Positions 33,768 through 42,619 of a stretch of 64,000 bases of DNA are shown piece by piece. How positions within the stretch are numbered: position 1 is the first letter of the stretch; the number at the start of each line of letters is the position of its first letter. The translations under genes were made by a program, and so were the position numbers. The notes under the pieces are model-generated. The model worked only from the letters and a program-made list of their open reading frames with translations. It was not told where the DNA came from and did no database searches. This DNA comes from DZBG01 sp049241565 (GTDB lineage Bacteria > Bdellovibrionota > Bacteriovoracia > Bacteriovoracales > Bacteriovoracaceae): assembly GCA_049241565.1 (NCBI GenBank), contig JBMLQL010000054.1:1-64000 (forward strand), written 5' to 3'.

Positions 33768-34871
33768 CTAAACAAGTAAGAGGTTATCTTTGTGAATCGC
33801 TACATTGGAAGGAGCGTCTTCGATCACGAAATTAATATCAGCACTTTTTTTGCCTTTAATCAGGTCGAGCTCTTTTGAGCTGAACTCACTAATCCCTACA
33901 GCAATAATTTTATTTTTTAGCTTCACGTTAATCACATCCCCCCGCCGAAAGGTGCCAGCTACCTTTCTGATTCCGACAGGAAGAAGTGATGTCTTTTTCT
34001 GAAGAAGAGCTGTGGCGGCACCTTCATCAATATTCACAATGGCCTCATTTTTAACAACTGTTGATAGCCATGATTGGCGACGGTTCATTTGATTCTCTGG
34101 ATTACCTAAGAATAAAGAGCCACCTTCACGAGAAATTAAGCGAGAAAGAGGGGAGTCATGAAGAAAAGTCCCGATGATAACATTCACCCCTAGTGGAGTT
34201 AGTTTTCTGACCGCTCGAAGTTTAGTATCCATTCCTCCGCGGCCAACACTAGTTTTGGCCGCAATTTTTACTCCAGAAAAATCATCTGAAAAATCGACAA
34301 CATCAAATCTTTTGGCATCGGCCTCTTTGGGATTTTTATCATAAAGTCCGTCGGCCTCTGTTAATAAAATGAGCCCATCAGCATCAACTGCTTCAGTGAC
34401 CATGACGGCGAGTTGATCATTGTCTCCAACGGTGATCTCAGCAAAGGAGACGGTATCATTTTCATTAATGATAGGAAGAATGCCATTTTCTAGTAAACGC
34501 ATAATCGTGTTACGGATATTAAGAAAGCGAGTGCGGTCTTTAAAATCTTCATGAGTCACTAAGAGCTGGGCCGATGGCCATGACCAGAGAGAGAGAATTT
34601 TTTGATACGCATTCATCAATAGCGGCTGGCCAATGGCAGCACAGGCCTGTTGATAAGAGATCATCATTTTTTTCTCTTCTGGTTTTTTCACAAATGAGCG
34701 ACCTGTATTAATGGCGCCGGAAGAAACAAGAATAATTTCATGGCCTGCTTCTTTGAGTTTATAAAGATCATGAAGAAGGCGATGAATTTTTTTCTCCGAA
34801 ACTCCGCCAGTCTCCTCAGTCACTCCGAGAGAGCCAATTTTAACAACGATTCTTTTTAAATTTTTGGTCAT
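33768..34871 (-). CDS. proB: Glutamate 5-kinase
   Basis: 367 residues with the kinase domain (KRIVVKIGSLGVT, ILVSSGAINTGR, NENDTVSFAEITVGDNDQLA, GRGGMDTKLRA) and a C-terminal PUA domain (about 280-367). It phosphorylates glutamate in the first, feedback-controlled step of proline synthesis. It is the first gene of the run proB-proA-yajQ-yqeY-M24, whose promoter must lie in the 330-base gap upstream. Confidence 0.96.
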   Translation of the reverse strand: MTKNLKRIVVKIGSLGVTEETGGVSEKKIHRLLHDLYKLKEAGHEIILVSSGAINTGRSFVKKPEEKKMMISYQQACAAIGQPLLMNAYQKILSLWSWPSAQLLVTHEDFKDRTRFLNIRNTIMRLLENGILPIINENDTVSFAEITVGDNDQLAVMVTEAVDADGLILLTEADGLYDKNPKEADAKRFDVVDFSDDFSGVKIAAKTSVGRGGMDTKLRAVRKLTPLGVNVIIGTFLHDSPLSRLISREGGSLFLGNPENQMNRRQSWLSTVVKNEAIVNIDEGAATALLQKKTSLLPVGIRKVAGTFRRGDVINVKLKNKIIAVGISEFSSKELDLIKGKKSADINFVIEDAPSNVAIHKDNLLLV

Positions 34872-35205
34872 ATCGGCCTAGTCAATTATATGAATTGGGG
34901 TTTAATGACTATATTCTAGGCCAAAAAAACCTTTGTCGTCATAGAATTTAGAAAGAGAGGGTTTTTTTTATGCCAAAATTCCCAGGCAAGTATTTTTACT
35001 GCCATTTTTATCCCTAAAATATGCCCTTTTTTTGTGCCTACTTATTCCAAAATCAAGGCTAAATCGAGTGTAGCGCCTAAAATTGCTACACTTAGAAGTC
35101 AAACTCACTATGTAAAATTGACAGTGTTACTGGTGGCGACTACAGGAAGTAGGCATAATGTCGGGAATAACTTTTTTTATCCCCCACAACTCAATGGAGA
35201 GTTAC
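34872..35205. other. Divergent intergenic region between proB and the secreted repeat protein
   Basis: This 334-base gap holds no gene I can support. It must carry the promoters of proB (minus) and the gene at 35206 (plus). A possible -35 TTGACA lies at 35118-35123, with a weak -10-like TACAGG 17 bases on. A small open frame overlapping 35034-35240 has no homology and runs into the next gene out of frame. Confidence 0.4.
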
Positions 35206-37638
35206 ATGAAAAACTTAATCGTCGGTCTTGCCATCCTTAGCGCATCACCTGCCGTCCTGGCACAAAGCTATGGTGGAACAGTCAGTGATCTAAACACAAT
35301 TTTTGAACCACCAATGAACATTAACGGAACTATTTGTGATCAGTATACAAATACTGGAAATGAGCACGCTTATAAAGCTTGTTCTGATGGTGTCGGAGCT
35401 TCTCGTTGGATGGCAGAAAAATATGCTCAAAATGCTGGGAAATATCTGGGCTGCTTAGATGGTTATTACCAAGGTATTTATGATGGGTTCTATGCAGGCG
35501 TAAACCCAACGCAAGAAATGATTAAGCAAGCAGAAGCATTCGTTAAAGGTGCAAATTTCGATACAGCCACTTCGCGCGCAACTCAACGTGCACAAGCGGA
35601 GGGACAAACTGAGTCAGCAGATCAGATCATTAAACGTTACCGTGCAGTGCTTGGTCTTAGAGACTCAAGAGGAAATCCCGTCCTTCCAAACAAAGACTAT
35701 TCTTATCCAAGAATTACATTCAATGGGTTTGAAGACGGTTATGAAAATGATGTTGCTCGCCTGAATGCAGGTTATGACTTTAATCCTGTTTATACAGCTG
35801 GATGGGTTAAACCAACTGATAGGTTTGATGACAGAATTGCTGCTCGTCGCGGTCTTCTTCTTCAACAAGAATATGCTAAGTCACTTTGTGATGTTAATCA
35901 GACAATATTTGGTCGCAACAATATGCCGGCAGTAACGATCTGGGATTTTTTCAAGGCACGCCGTGAGTATAACTTCCAGAATTATGGATGGAAATCACCT
36001 GATCTTGCTTGGCAGGTATTTGATAGAGATGAGAGAACTCTTGAGCAGTACCAGACGTTTACACGTCTTCGTGGTCTTGAAAAAACTGAAACAGTGACTA
36101 TCCCTATAAAAGAAACTCGTTTTAAGCTTGATGCCTCAGGCAATCCTATTAAGAAGCTTGATGCGAACGGAATCCCTGTGGTTGGAGCTGATGGACGTCC
36201 AGTATTTGAGACTGAAGAAATCATCACAGGATATAGAAATGAAACTCGTCGTGTGAAGCTTTCAGATGCTGAAGTTAAAGAACTTGAAAATATCTATGTT
36301 AATGGATTTAAAGTTGCTTATGATCGCTTTTATGCAAAACAGTATGCTTCTAAGGCCTATAACTCTGAAGGTCTAGAGAGATACGCGACAGCTAAAATTA
36401 TTGGTCGCCTAATGGGTGAAGATGTTGCTAACCAAACAGCTCGTCGTGAGGCTTACAATAAGCAATATCAAATTCAGTCTGCTAAGAAATATGCAGAAGT
36501 AGTAAAAAAGATGTACGAAGATAGCTTTAACCGCCTTATGAATATTTTCGAAACAAACCCCGTGGTTGAACTTAATTCAGCTGAGCTTATCGGATCAACA
36601 GATGATAATATCTTCCGCGCCGGTGAAGAGCTAAGAGTACAATTCTCTGTTTCAAACTTAGGTGAGGTCTCTCGTCCAACAACGCTTATTTTCGATAACA
36701 CTGCAGATGTCATTGCAAACTCTCAAGGCTTCGTCTTTTCTGCACCTGCTCTAGATAGAAAGAACTATGTTTCCAACATACTTGGGGCGATCTCTAGCGA
36801 TAAATTTGCTCAACAAGAAATTTCACTTGGAATGAATCTTGTGAACCCAGGAAATCTTGCAGAAGTTGCAAGACCACTTATTGTTCGTAAGAATGAAAGA
36901 ATTCTTCTTAATGATTATGCTGAAGTTAAGCGCATCAACGGAAACTTAAATTACTTAACTGGAGATCTTAACCTAGTCGTTGATCTTGAGAACCCAGCCT
37001 CTGTAACCGCTCCGTCTACAGCACAAGTTGAACTTTTCATCGATGGTGCTGGTAAAGCTTTAGATAAAGATATTGAGCCAATCGCTGCTCAGTCACTTCG
37101 CTCTGTTTCGTTAACAACAAACAAGCTAGATCCTTTAGATGTTATTGCGAAAGGGAAAATTACTGGTGTTGTGAATGTTAAGATGGCCGGTCGCACGATT
37201 CATCGTAAGGCTTTTGAAATCAGAGTGGCAGATGCTCCGAGCATGGCAATCGTAAGATACTTCGATGGTCTAGCGACTGGTGAGATCTCGAACTCTGGAA
37301 ATGAGTCTCGTCAAGATCGTCTTGCTAAACTTGGTTCAATGATTGAAGATTCAGTTGTTGAGTCAATTAGAGGAAGAATGAAGTGGACGAAGCCAAATGA
37401 AGTGGCAAGAACAGCAGTTGCAGAGCTTCAGAAAGTATATGCAGAGTCAAAACGTCAAGGGACAATGAACGCAGAAGCTCAAAGAAATTACGATGATCTT
37501 GCCTCAACACTTGCTAAACACTCAGCGACTCTTAAAGCGCGTGGAATCTTAAATGATAGAAAGAACAGAAAGGTTTACTTAAAAGAGCTTGCTAAGATTT
37601 CTCCGAAACTTAATGTGAATTGGAAGAGCTACAGATAA
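35206..37638 (+). CDS. Large secreted repeat protein with Ig-like domains
   Basis: 810 residues from the ATG at 35206 (GGAG upstream and a signal peptide ending AVLAQ); the frame open from 35158 has no such site. The mature protein begins with a Cys-containing helical region (TICDQYTNTGNEHAYKAC). It carries Gly/Tyr-spaced helical repeats (YYQGIYDGFYAG, FEDGYENDVARLNAGY, YVNGFKVAYDRFYAKQY) and from about 475 two beta-sandwich-like stretches (FRAGEELRVQFSVSN, LTGDLNLVVDLENP), then a helical tail. The layout recalls the coiled-coil protein at 12230. It is probably periplasmic or surface-bound. No known family recognised. Confidence 0.72.
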   Translation: MKNLIVGLAILSASPAVLAQSYGGTVSDLNTIFEPPMNINGTICDQYTNTGNEHAYKACSDGVGASRWMAEKYAQNAGKYLGCLDGYYQGIYDGFYAGVNPTQEMIKQAEAFVKGANFDTATSRATQRAQAEGQTESADQIIKRYRAVLGLRDSRGNPVLPNKDYSYPRITFNGFEDGYENDVARLNAGYDFNPVYTAGWVKPTDRFDDRIAARRGLLLQQEYAKSLCDVNQTIFGRNNMPAVTIWDFFKARREYNFQNYGWKSPDLAWQVFDRDERTLEQYQTFTRLRGLEKTETVTIPIKETRFKLDASGNPIKKLDANGIPVVGADGRPVFETEEIITGYRNETRRVKLSDAEVKELENIYVNGFKVAYDRFYAKQYASKAYNSEGLERYATAKIIGRLMGEDVANQTARREAYNKQYQIQSAKKYAEVVKKMYEDSFNRLMNIFETNPVVELNSAELIGSTDDNIFRAGEELRVQFSVSNLGEVSRPTTLIFDNTADVIANSQGFVFSAPALDRKNYVSNILGAISSDKFAQQEISLGMNLVNPGNLAEVARPLIVRKNERILLNDYAEVKRINGNLNYLTGDLNLVVDLENPASVTAPSTAQVELFIDGAGKALDKDIEPIAAQSLRSVSLTTNKLDPLDVIAKGKITGVVNVKMAGRTIHRKAFEIRVADAPSMAIVRYFDGLATGEISNSGNESRQDRLAKLGSMIEDSVVESIRGRMKWTKPNEVARTAVAELQKVYAESKRQGTMNAEAQRNYDDLASTLAKHSATLKARGILNDRKNRKVYLKELAKISPKLNVNWKSYR

Positions 37639-37703
37639 TAATGTAGAAAGGGAGAGCGGTTATAGCTCTCCCTCCTTTTAAATTTGAAACAAAAGGCGAC
37701 TTT

Positions 37704-38192
37704 ATGAAAAAAACAATGGCCATACTTCTTACTGCTTTATCGCTAAGTGCTTTGGCGCAAGATGTGGAGTATAAATGTTCTTTTAATACGAAAGTCGAAA
37801 CGATTAAGACGAATCTATTTGGAAGGAGTCCCCGCACAGTAAGTGTGGCAGATTTTAATCCATGTCAGTCACCTACAGTCGGTAGTGTTATTCATGAAGA
37901 TGGAAGAGTTTCTTTAACAGAGTGTGGTATTTTTACTGATGAGGTGAAGTTTGGTCTTACTTTGCGAGTGCAGAAGATGAATGAAAAAAATGCTCGCCTC
38001 AAGCTGTTGCACCTTTCAAAGAAATTGCAAAATGAAAATGATTACGCTTCGGATGATGTGTTAGATGAAAAAACCATCGAGATTGGTAAGGAAGCTGTTT
38101 TTGAGGCTAATGTCGAGATTCAGTTGTATAAGAAGTCTCGTCGATTGAAAGAAGTGATCACCGCCGTCTCAGTTCTTTGTCTTAAAAAATAA
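37704..38192 (+). CDS. Small secreted protein of unknown function
   Basis: 162 residues with a signal peptide (MKKTMAILLTALSLSALAQ). The mature part has four cysteines (KCSFNT, NPCQSP, LTECGIF and VLCLKK) and beta-strand character. It follows the large secreted protein by 65 bases and may be cotranscribed. It ends just before a strong terminator. Family not recognised. Confidence 0.7.
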   Translation: MKKTMAILLTALSLSALAQDVEYKCSFNTKVETIKTNLFGRSPRTVSVADFNPCQSPTVGSVIHEDGRVSLTECGIFTDEVKFGLTLRVQKMNEKNARLKLLHLSKKLQNENDYASDDVLDEKTIEIGKEAVFEANVEIQLYKKSRRLKEVITAVSVLCLKK

Positions 38193-38197
38193 AAAAA

Positions 38198-38219
38198 AAG
38201 GCCCGAGAAATCGGGCCTT
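38198..38219. terminator. Bidirectional terminator between convergent genes
   Basis: AAGGCCCGA (38198-38206) pairs with TCGGGCCTT (38211-38219) across a GAAA tetraloop. T-rich sequence follows on the plus strand, and the A run before it gives a U run on the minus strand. Confidence 0.9.
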
Positions 38220-38232
38220 CGCTTTTTAAAAC

Positions 38233-38892
38233 CTAATTAAATTTCATCTCAGGGACATTGGTCGGAATCACGAGTTCGGCTTCAGTCAGTTTTTGAATCT
38301 CTTCCACTGAAACTCCAGGAGCACGTTCAAGCAAATGAAATTTCCCATCTTTAAGCTCCAGCACGGCCAAGTCAGTCACGACTTTTTTTACACAGCTCAC
38401 TCCCGTTAGAGGAAGAGAGCATTTCTTTAAAATTTTTGAGGCCCCATCTTTAGAAGCATGCGACATGGCCACAATAATATTTTGAGCACCGGCCACAAGA
38501 TCCATGGCCCCACCCATACCTTTTACTAATTTTCCTGGAATCATCCATGAGGCAAGGGCCCCTGTTGAATCGACTTCAAAGGCCCCAAGAACAGTTAAAT
38601 CCACATGTCCACCACGGATCATGGCAAAGGAGTCAGCCGATGAGAAAAACGCAGCCCCAGGATTGACGGTCACAGTTTGTTTACCTGCATTGATAAGGTC
38701 TGCGTCTATTGTTTGTTCTGTAGGGAATTCACCCATTCCTAAGATTCCATTTTCACTTTGAAGCATGACTTCCATTCCTTTGGGAACGTAGTTGGCCACG
38801 AGAGTAGGGATACCAATTCCTAGATTCACGTAGTAGCCGTCTTTGAGTTCTACTGCAATTCTTTGAGCAATTTGTTCACGTGATAATGCCAT
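38233..38892 (-). CDS. scoB: Succinyl-CoA:3-ketoacid CoA-transferase subunit B
   Basis: 219 residues. The catalytic glutamate is E47 in SENGILGMG. Other signs are VNLGIGIPTLVANYVP and RGGHVDLTVLGAFEVD. With subunit A it moves CoA from succinyl-CoA to acetoacetate, giving acetoacetyl-CoA. It follows scoA by 12 bases. The divergent atoE-type importer upstream suggests that acetoacetate is taken up and used. Confidence 0.93.
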   Translation of the reverse strand: MALSREQIAQRIAVELKDGYYVNLGIGIPTLVANYVPKGMEVMLQSENGILGMGEFPTEQTIDADLINAGKQTVTVNPGAAFFSSADSFAMIRGGHVDLTVLGAFEVDSTGALASWMIPGKLVKGMGGAMDLVAGAQNIIVAMSHASKDGASKILKKCSLPLTGVSCVKKVVTDLAVLELKDGKFHLLERAPGVSVEEIQKLTEAELVIPTNVPEMKFN

Positions 38893-38904
38893 ATTTAAAC
38901 TCGC

Positions 38905-39606
38905 TTATTTTTTAATCGTTTTTTGTTCAATACGTTTTTCAAATGTTCCTTTAATAAGTCGATCCACATAGATCCCTGGAACATGAATAAAATTCGGATC
39001 AAGCTCACCAGGTTCTACAATCTCTTCGACTTCAACCACCGTGATTTTTCCGGCCATGGCGATCATCGGATTAAAATTCATGGCAGTTTTTCTGAAAATA
39101 AGATTGCCGTAACGATCGGCTTTCCATGCTTTGACTAAAGAAAAGTCCGCCTTAGGAAAAGCGTGCTCAAGAATATAGGGACGGTCATTAATGACCTTAA
39201 CATCTTTGCCATCACCGATCTGAGTTCCGTAACCAGTGGCCGTGTAAAAAGCGGGGATACCAGCACCTGTGGCACGAATCTTTTCGGCTAAAGTGCCTTG
39301 AGGGGTGAGTTCAAGTTCAAGCTCTTTAGAAAGAACTTGTTTCTCAAACAAAGCATTTTCTCCCACATATGAGGAGATCATTTTTTTGATCTGCTTTTTC
39401 TCTAACAAAAGTCCAAGACCAAATCCATCCACTCCTGCGTTATTGGAAATACAAGTTAGTCCTTTAACGTTTTTATCATAAATATTTTTGATCAGATTTT
39501 CAGGAATTCCACAAAGGCCAAATCCACCAACCATGAGAAGCATATTATCTGTTAGTCCTGCGAGTGCTTCATCATAGGTTTTAACAACTTTATCAAAACC
39601 TGCCAT
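38905..39606 (-). CDS. scoA: Succinyl-CoA:3-ketoacid CoA-transferase subunit A
   Basis: 233 residues from the ATG at 39606, which has AAAGGAG eight bases upstream; the frame is open to 39666 but no such site is there. The class I signature GGFGLCGIPENLI and the CoA-site region GAGIPAFYTATGYGT are present. It forms the transferase with scoB. It is transcribed divergently from atoE with 76 bases between. Confidence 0.93.
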   Translation of the reverse strand: MAGFDKVVKTYDEALAGLTDNMLLMVGGFGLCGIPENLIKNIYDKNVKGLTCISNNAGVDGFGLGLLLEKKQIKKMISSYVGENALFEKQVLSKELELELTPQGTLAEKIRATGAGIPAFYTATGYGTQIGDGKDVKVINDRPYILEHAFPKADFSLVKAWKADRYGNLIFRKTAMNFNPMIAMAGKITVVEVEEIVEPGELDPNFIHVPGIYVDRLIKGTFEKRIEQKTIKK

Positions 39607-39682
39607 ACGAGCTCCTTTATTTACCCTAGTATTCATTTTTAACTTTGATAAGATTAACAAATACATTTCAAGAGGTGAATGA

Positions 39683-40984
39683 GTGATTCGACTAACTAGG
39701 TTTTTTACCCGTCTTTGTGAGGCCTATTTACCTGACGCTTTTATGTTTTGTCTTGTTTTGACACTTGTCGTCTTTAGTGCTGCAGCTCTTTTGACTCCTC
39801 ATTCACCGCTTCAGCTGGTAGATTTTTGGGGTAAGGATTTTTGGTCTCTAAACGCTTTCGCCATGCAAATGGTTTTTGTTTTAATTTCAGGACACATGCT
39901 GGCCAGCACTCCACTTGTTCATTCATTTTTAAAATTAATCGTGAAGCCGGTAAAATCAGAAACTCAGGGACTTTTGGTCTTAAGCTTTTTTTCCTTAGTC
40001 TTTTGCTGGCTGAATTGGGGATTTGGGCTAATCGTTTCAGGTATTCTTGCCATTAAACTCGCTCAAAAACTCACGCGAGTTTCTTTTGGATTATTCATTG
40101 CTACCGCCTATTCAGGATTTCTTGTCTGGCACGGTGGTCTTTCTGGATCTATTCCACTTAAGATTGCTGGAGGAGATGAGATTCTTAAAAAGGTTTTTCC
40201 TGATCTTCAAATACCAATCTCGGAAACGATCTTCTCATCTTGGAATTTATTGATTATCGCTCTTTTGCTTCTTACTCTTCCTCTCCTGGCCGTTTTAATG
40301 AATGGAGGAGAGAAAATGCAGATTCCAGAGGAGAAAACAGATGAGGTTAATGAAGAGATAGTCACTACCTTTGCCCAGAAAATAGAATCGGCCAAATCCT
40401 TTAATATTATTTTCTTTCTCTTTTTTGCTGTTATTTTTGTTCAAGGTTTTCTTAGAGGAGATTCTCTTGATATCAATCGTGTGAATATGGTTTTTCTTTT
40501 TCTGGCTTTTTTATTGCACGGGACTCCCAAAAAATTTATTGGCTCACTTAATCACTCTTTCGGTTTTGCCAGCTCTATTGTTATTCAATTTCCATTTTAT
40601 GCGGGCCTGATGGGGCTTATGCAGTACTCAGGACTGGCCGATCTTATTTCACAAGTTTTTGTGAATATCTCCACGGAAAGAACACTTCCTCTTTGGACAT
40701 TTTTATCAGGCGGGATTGTGAATTTTTTTGTTCCCTCTGGTGGGGGACAGTGGGTCGTTCAGGGCCCGATCATGCTTAAGGCTGCTCGAGATCTGGCCGT
40801 TGATCCAGCGAAGATTTCCATGGCCCTTGCTTGGGGTGATGCTTGGACCAATCTTATCCAGCCTTTTTGGGCCTTGCCACTTTTAGGAATGGCAGGACTA
40901 AAGCTCAAAGATATTATGGGCCATTGTATTGTTTATCTCGTTTGGTCAGGACTGATTATCTCAGCCGTTCTTTTTTGGTTCTAG
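39683..40984 (+). CDS. atoE: Short-chain fatty acid / acetoacetate transporter (AtoE family)
   Basis: 433 residues, beginning with GTG at 39683. About twelve membrane helices; the family signature includes FGLIVSGILAIKLA, AYSGFLVWHGGLSGSIPL and VPSGGGQWVVQGPI. It should carry acetoacetate or butyrate into the cell. Divergent from scoAB, so uptake and activation belong together. Its last 24 bases overlap the convergent CREST hydrolase gene. Confidence 0.9.
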   Translation: MIRLTRFFTRLCEAYLPDAFMFCLVLTLVVFSAAALLTPHSPLQLVDFWGKDFWSLNAFAMQMVFVLISGHMLASTPLVHSFLKLIVKPVKSETQGLLVLSFFSLVFCWLNWGFGLIVSGILAIKLAQKLTRVSFGLFIATAYSGFLVWHGGLSGSIPLKIAGGDEILKKVFPDLQIPISETIFSSWNLLIIALLLLTLPLLAVLMNGGEKMQIPEEKTDEVNEEIVTTFAQKIESAKSFNIIFFLFFAVIFVQGFLRGDSLDINRVNMVFLFLAFLLHGTPKKFIGSLNHSFGFASSIVIQFPFYAGLMGLMQYSGLADLISQVFVNISTERTLPLWTFLSGGIVNFFVPSGGGQWVVQGPIMLKAARDLAVDPAKISMALAWGDAWTNLIQPFWALPLLGMAGLKLKDIMGHCIVYLVWSGLIISAVLFWF

Positions 40985-41692
40985 GGCATCTTGTGAGTAA
41001 TGAAGATAGATGAAGAGCATTGCCGGAGACGCTATCCAGTGCCACATCGCATGTCCTTGAGAGAACCAGCCGTGATCAGTTGGATCACACCAAATTCTTT
41101 GTCCATCTGAAATAGAAAAACCAAAGGCAATGACAAGAGTGATAATAGCAGAGATAAAATACTTATAGTGAAGTCTGGCCAGCTTGCGGGCAGCGATCTC
41201 TGTCCCCAAGATGACAAATCCACAGATCAGAACAATTCCTTGAAATTTAATTCCGTAGATATACATGATGTGCATAAGAATTGTGAAAAATACCCCAAGG
41301 ACTAAATTAAACCAGTGGTGATTTTTACGAGCGAGAAATCGAAGACGAATAAGATTGGTGGCAATAACCCATCCAACAAAAAAGAACATACCCACAAAGT
41401 CTAAAACCTGTGAGCCGTAGAAATTTGATTGGTGATAAAAGTAAGACATGGCACCCATAAAAAAGATAATGGGGCCGAATTGAGTGAGTTCTTTATTATG
41501 TTTATTTTTAAGCGATAGATAAAAAATAATCGCCGCAACGATCAAGTAACCAAGATTAGACCAAGTGTTAGCCGGCTCACTAATCCACTGACATAAGGTC
41601 TCCTCACACCATTTGATGTTCGGAGCCCCTGTTTTTTCCGTGATTTCGTACCAAGGACAACTAGGGGCATGCGGATTGTTGTAAACTGCCAT
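40961..41692 (-). CDS. CREST-family membrane hydrolase (alkaline ceramidase-like)
   Basis: 243 residues with about seven membrane helices. An N-terminal CEE-x-EPANTWSNLGYL segment, a Ser/His pair in AMSYFYHQS, an Asp in QVLDFVGMFFF and a C-terminal HAMWHW match the zinc-site pattern of alkaline ceramidases and PAQR-like (CREST) enzymes. It may cleave an amide bond in a membrane lipid such as ceramide, but its substrate is unknown. The start overlaps the endonuclease gene stop by one base (41692), so they are coupled. Confidence 0.75.
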   Translation of the reverse strand: MAVYNNPHAPSCPWYEITEKTGAPNIKWCEETLCQWISEPANTWSNLGYLIVAAIIFYLSLKNKHNKELTQFGPIIFFMGAMSYFYHQSNFYGSQVLDFVGMFFFVGWVIATNLIRLRFLARKNHHWFNLVLGVFFTILMHIMYIYGIKFQGIVLICGFVILGTEIAARKLARLHYKYFISAIITLVIAFGFSISDGQRIWCDPTDHGWFSQGHAMWHWIASPAMLFIYLHYSQDALEPKKNG

Positions 41693-42531
41693 TAGAAGTC
41701 CTGGATTTTATCGGCTAATTCCGGATAGTCGATAAAAGGATTTCTTACCTTCTGGTATTTGGCGACAATCTCGTGACGAGCGCGCTCATCGGCGTCGATC
41801 GGATCTTCTTTATGCCATTTCCTCATTGTTGCTTCTTGGTCTTTTCCCATTGGAATTTGGTAGCGAACAGAGAAATAAAAAAGTGAACGGGCCACGTTCC
41901 CCTGGTGAGATTTAGGAGGAGTAAACTTCATATCTCCATTCATGTGAGCAAGTTGAGATATCTCACAATCTTGAACGTTGAGCTCGTCTACACGTCCTGC
42001 TGTATCAGCAAACTCGTGATTAGCGCGACGGTTATTAGCATCTGAGTCTGTAGGATAAAGATGGTGCATATCTGATTTTTGTTGTTCTTTATCAAATTTT
42101 CCAGTGAACTTTGATTGTGGCCAGGTATGTTCAATATTGATTTCAGTGTGCATTCTTGAAACATCACCAACATTTTTAAAGTAGAATTTTTTTCCACAAT
42201 ATACATCAGTCACAAACATTCCGTTACGGTCAGACTGTTTAAATGTTTCGCCAAACATAATTAGTCGAGCACGAGAGTAGCCAACTGAGCTATGAGAATA
42301 ACAATCTCCACCGCAGTTTTTTTGAATTTTGTCGTATGACGATTTCACAGATTTATGGCCAGCTTCAAGAATCTCAAAAAGTTCATCTGGCTCGATCGTT
42401 TGGGCAGGAAGAATGTTTTTATAGAAATTTTCGCCGTAGTAAGCAAGGTGTCCATTTGAAAGAGTAGTATCTGTTTGTGCAAGAGCTGAAAAAACGAACA
42501 GAATACTAAAAAGGCCGAGAGAAAATTTCAT
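41692..42531 (-). CDS. Secreted endonuclease I-family nuclease
   Basis: 279 residues with a signal peptide (MKFSLGLFSILFVFSALAQ). The His-Me-finger core reads NIEHTWPQSKFTG and KSDMHHLYPTDSDANNRRANHEFAD (in parts), with paired cysteines CGGDCYSHS and VYCGKK. It should cut DNA in the periplasm or outside, as E. coli EndA and Vibrio Dns do. It precedes the CREST hydrolase gene, sharing one base. In a scavenger or predator it would degrade foreign nucleic acid; that role is inference. Confidence 0.9.
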   Translation of the reverse strand: MKFSLGLFSILFVFSALAQTDTTLSNGHLAYYGENFYKNILPAQTIEPDELFEILEAGHKSVKSSYDKIQKNCGGDCYSHSSVGYSRARLIMFGETFKQSDRNGMFVTDVYCGKKFYFKNVGDVSRMHTEINIEHTWPQSKFTGKFDKEQQKSDMHHLYPTDSDANNRRANHEFADTAGRVDELNVQDCEISQLAHMNGDMKFTPPKSHQGNVARSLFYFSVRYQIPMGKDQEATMRKWHKEDPIDADERARHEIVAKYQKVRNPFIDYPELADKIQDF

Positions 42532-42619
42532 ACTTTTTCCTTTAGCTTAAGTGAAGACGCGAAAAATATAAATTAGCTAAACTTAAATGTCACATAAAAA
42601 GAAATTAATGCTTGTTGCG

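Noticed and set aside
35118..35146. Sigma-70 promoter for the gene at 35206
   Set aside because: The -35 is good but the -10 is a poor match, so it is not listed as a feature.
35153..35168. GGCATAATGTCGGG as a seventh sigma-54 promoter
   Set aside because: The GG is not followed by GC at ten bases and there is no TAACTC box at 28-29 bases.
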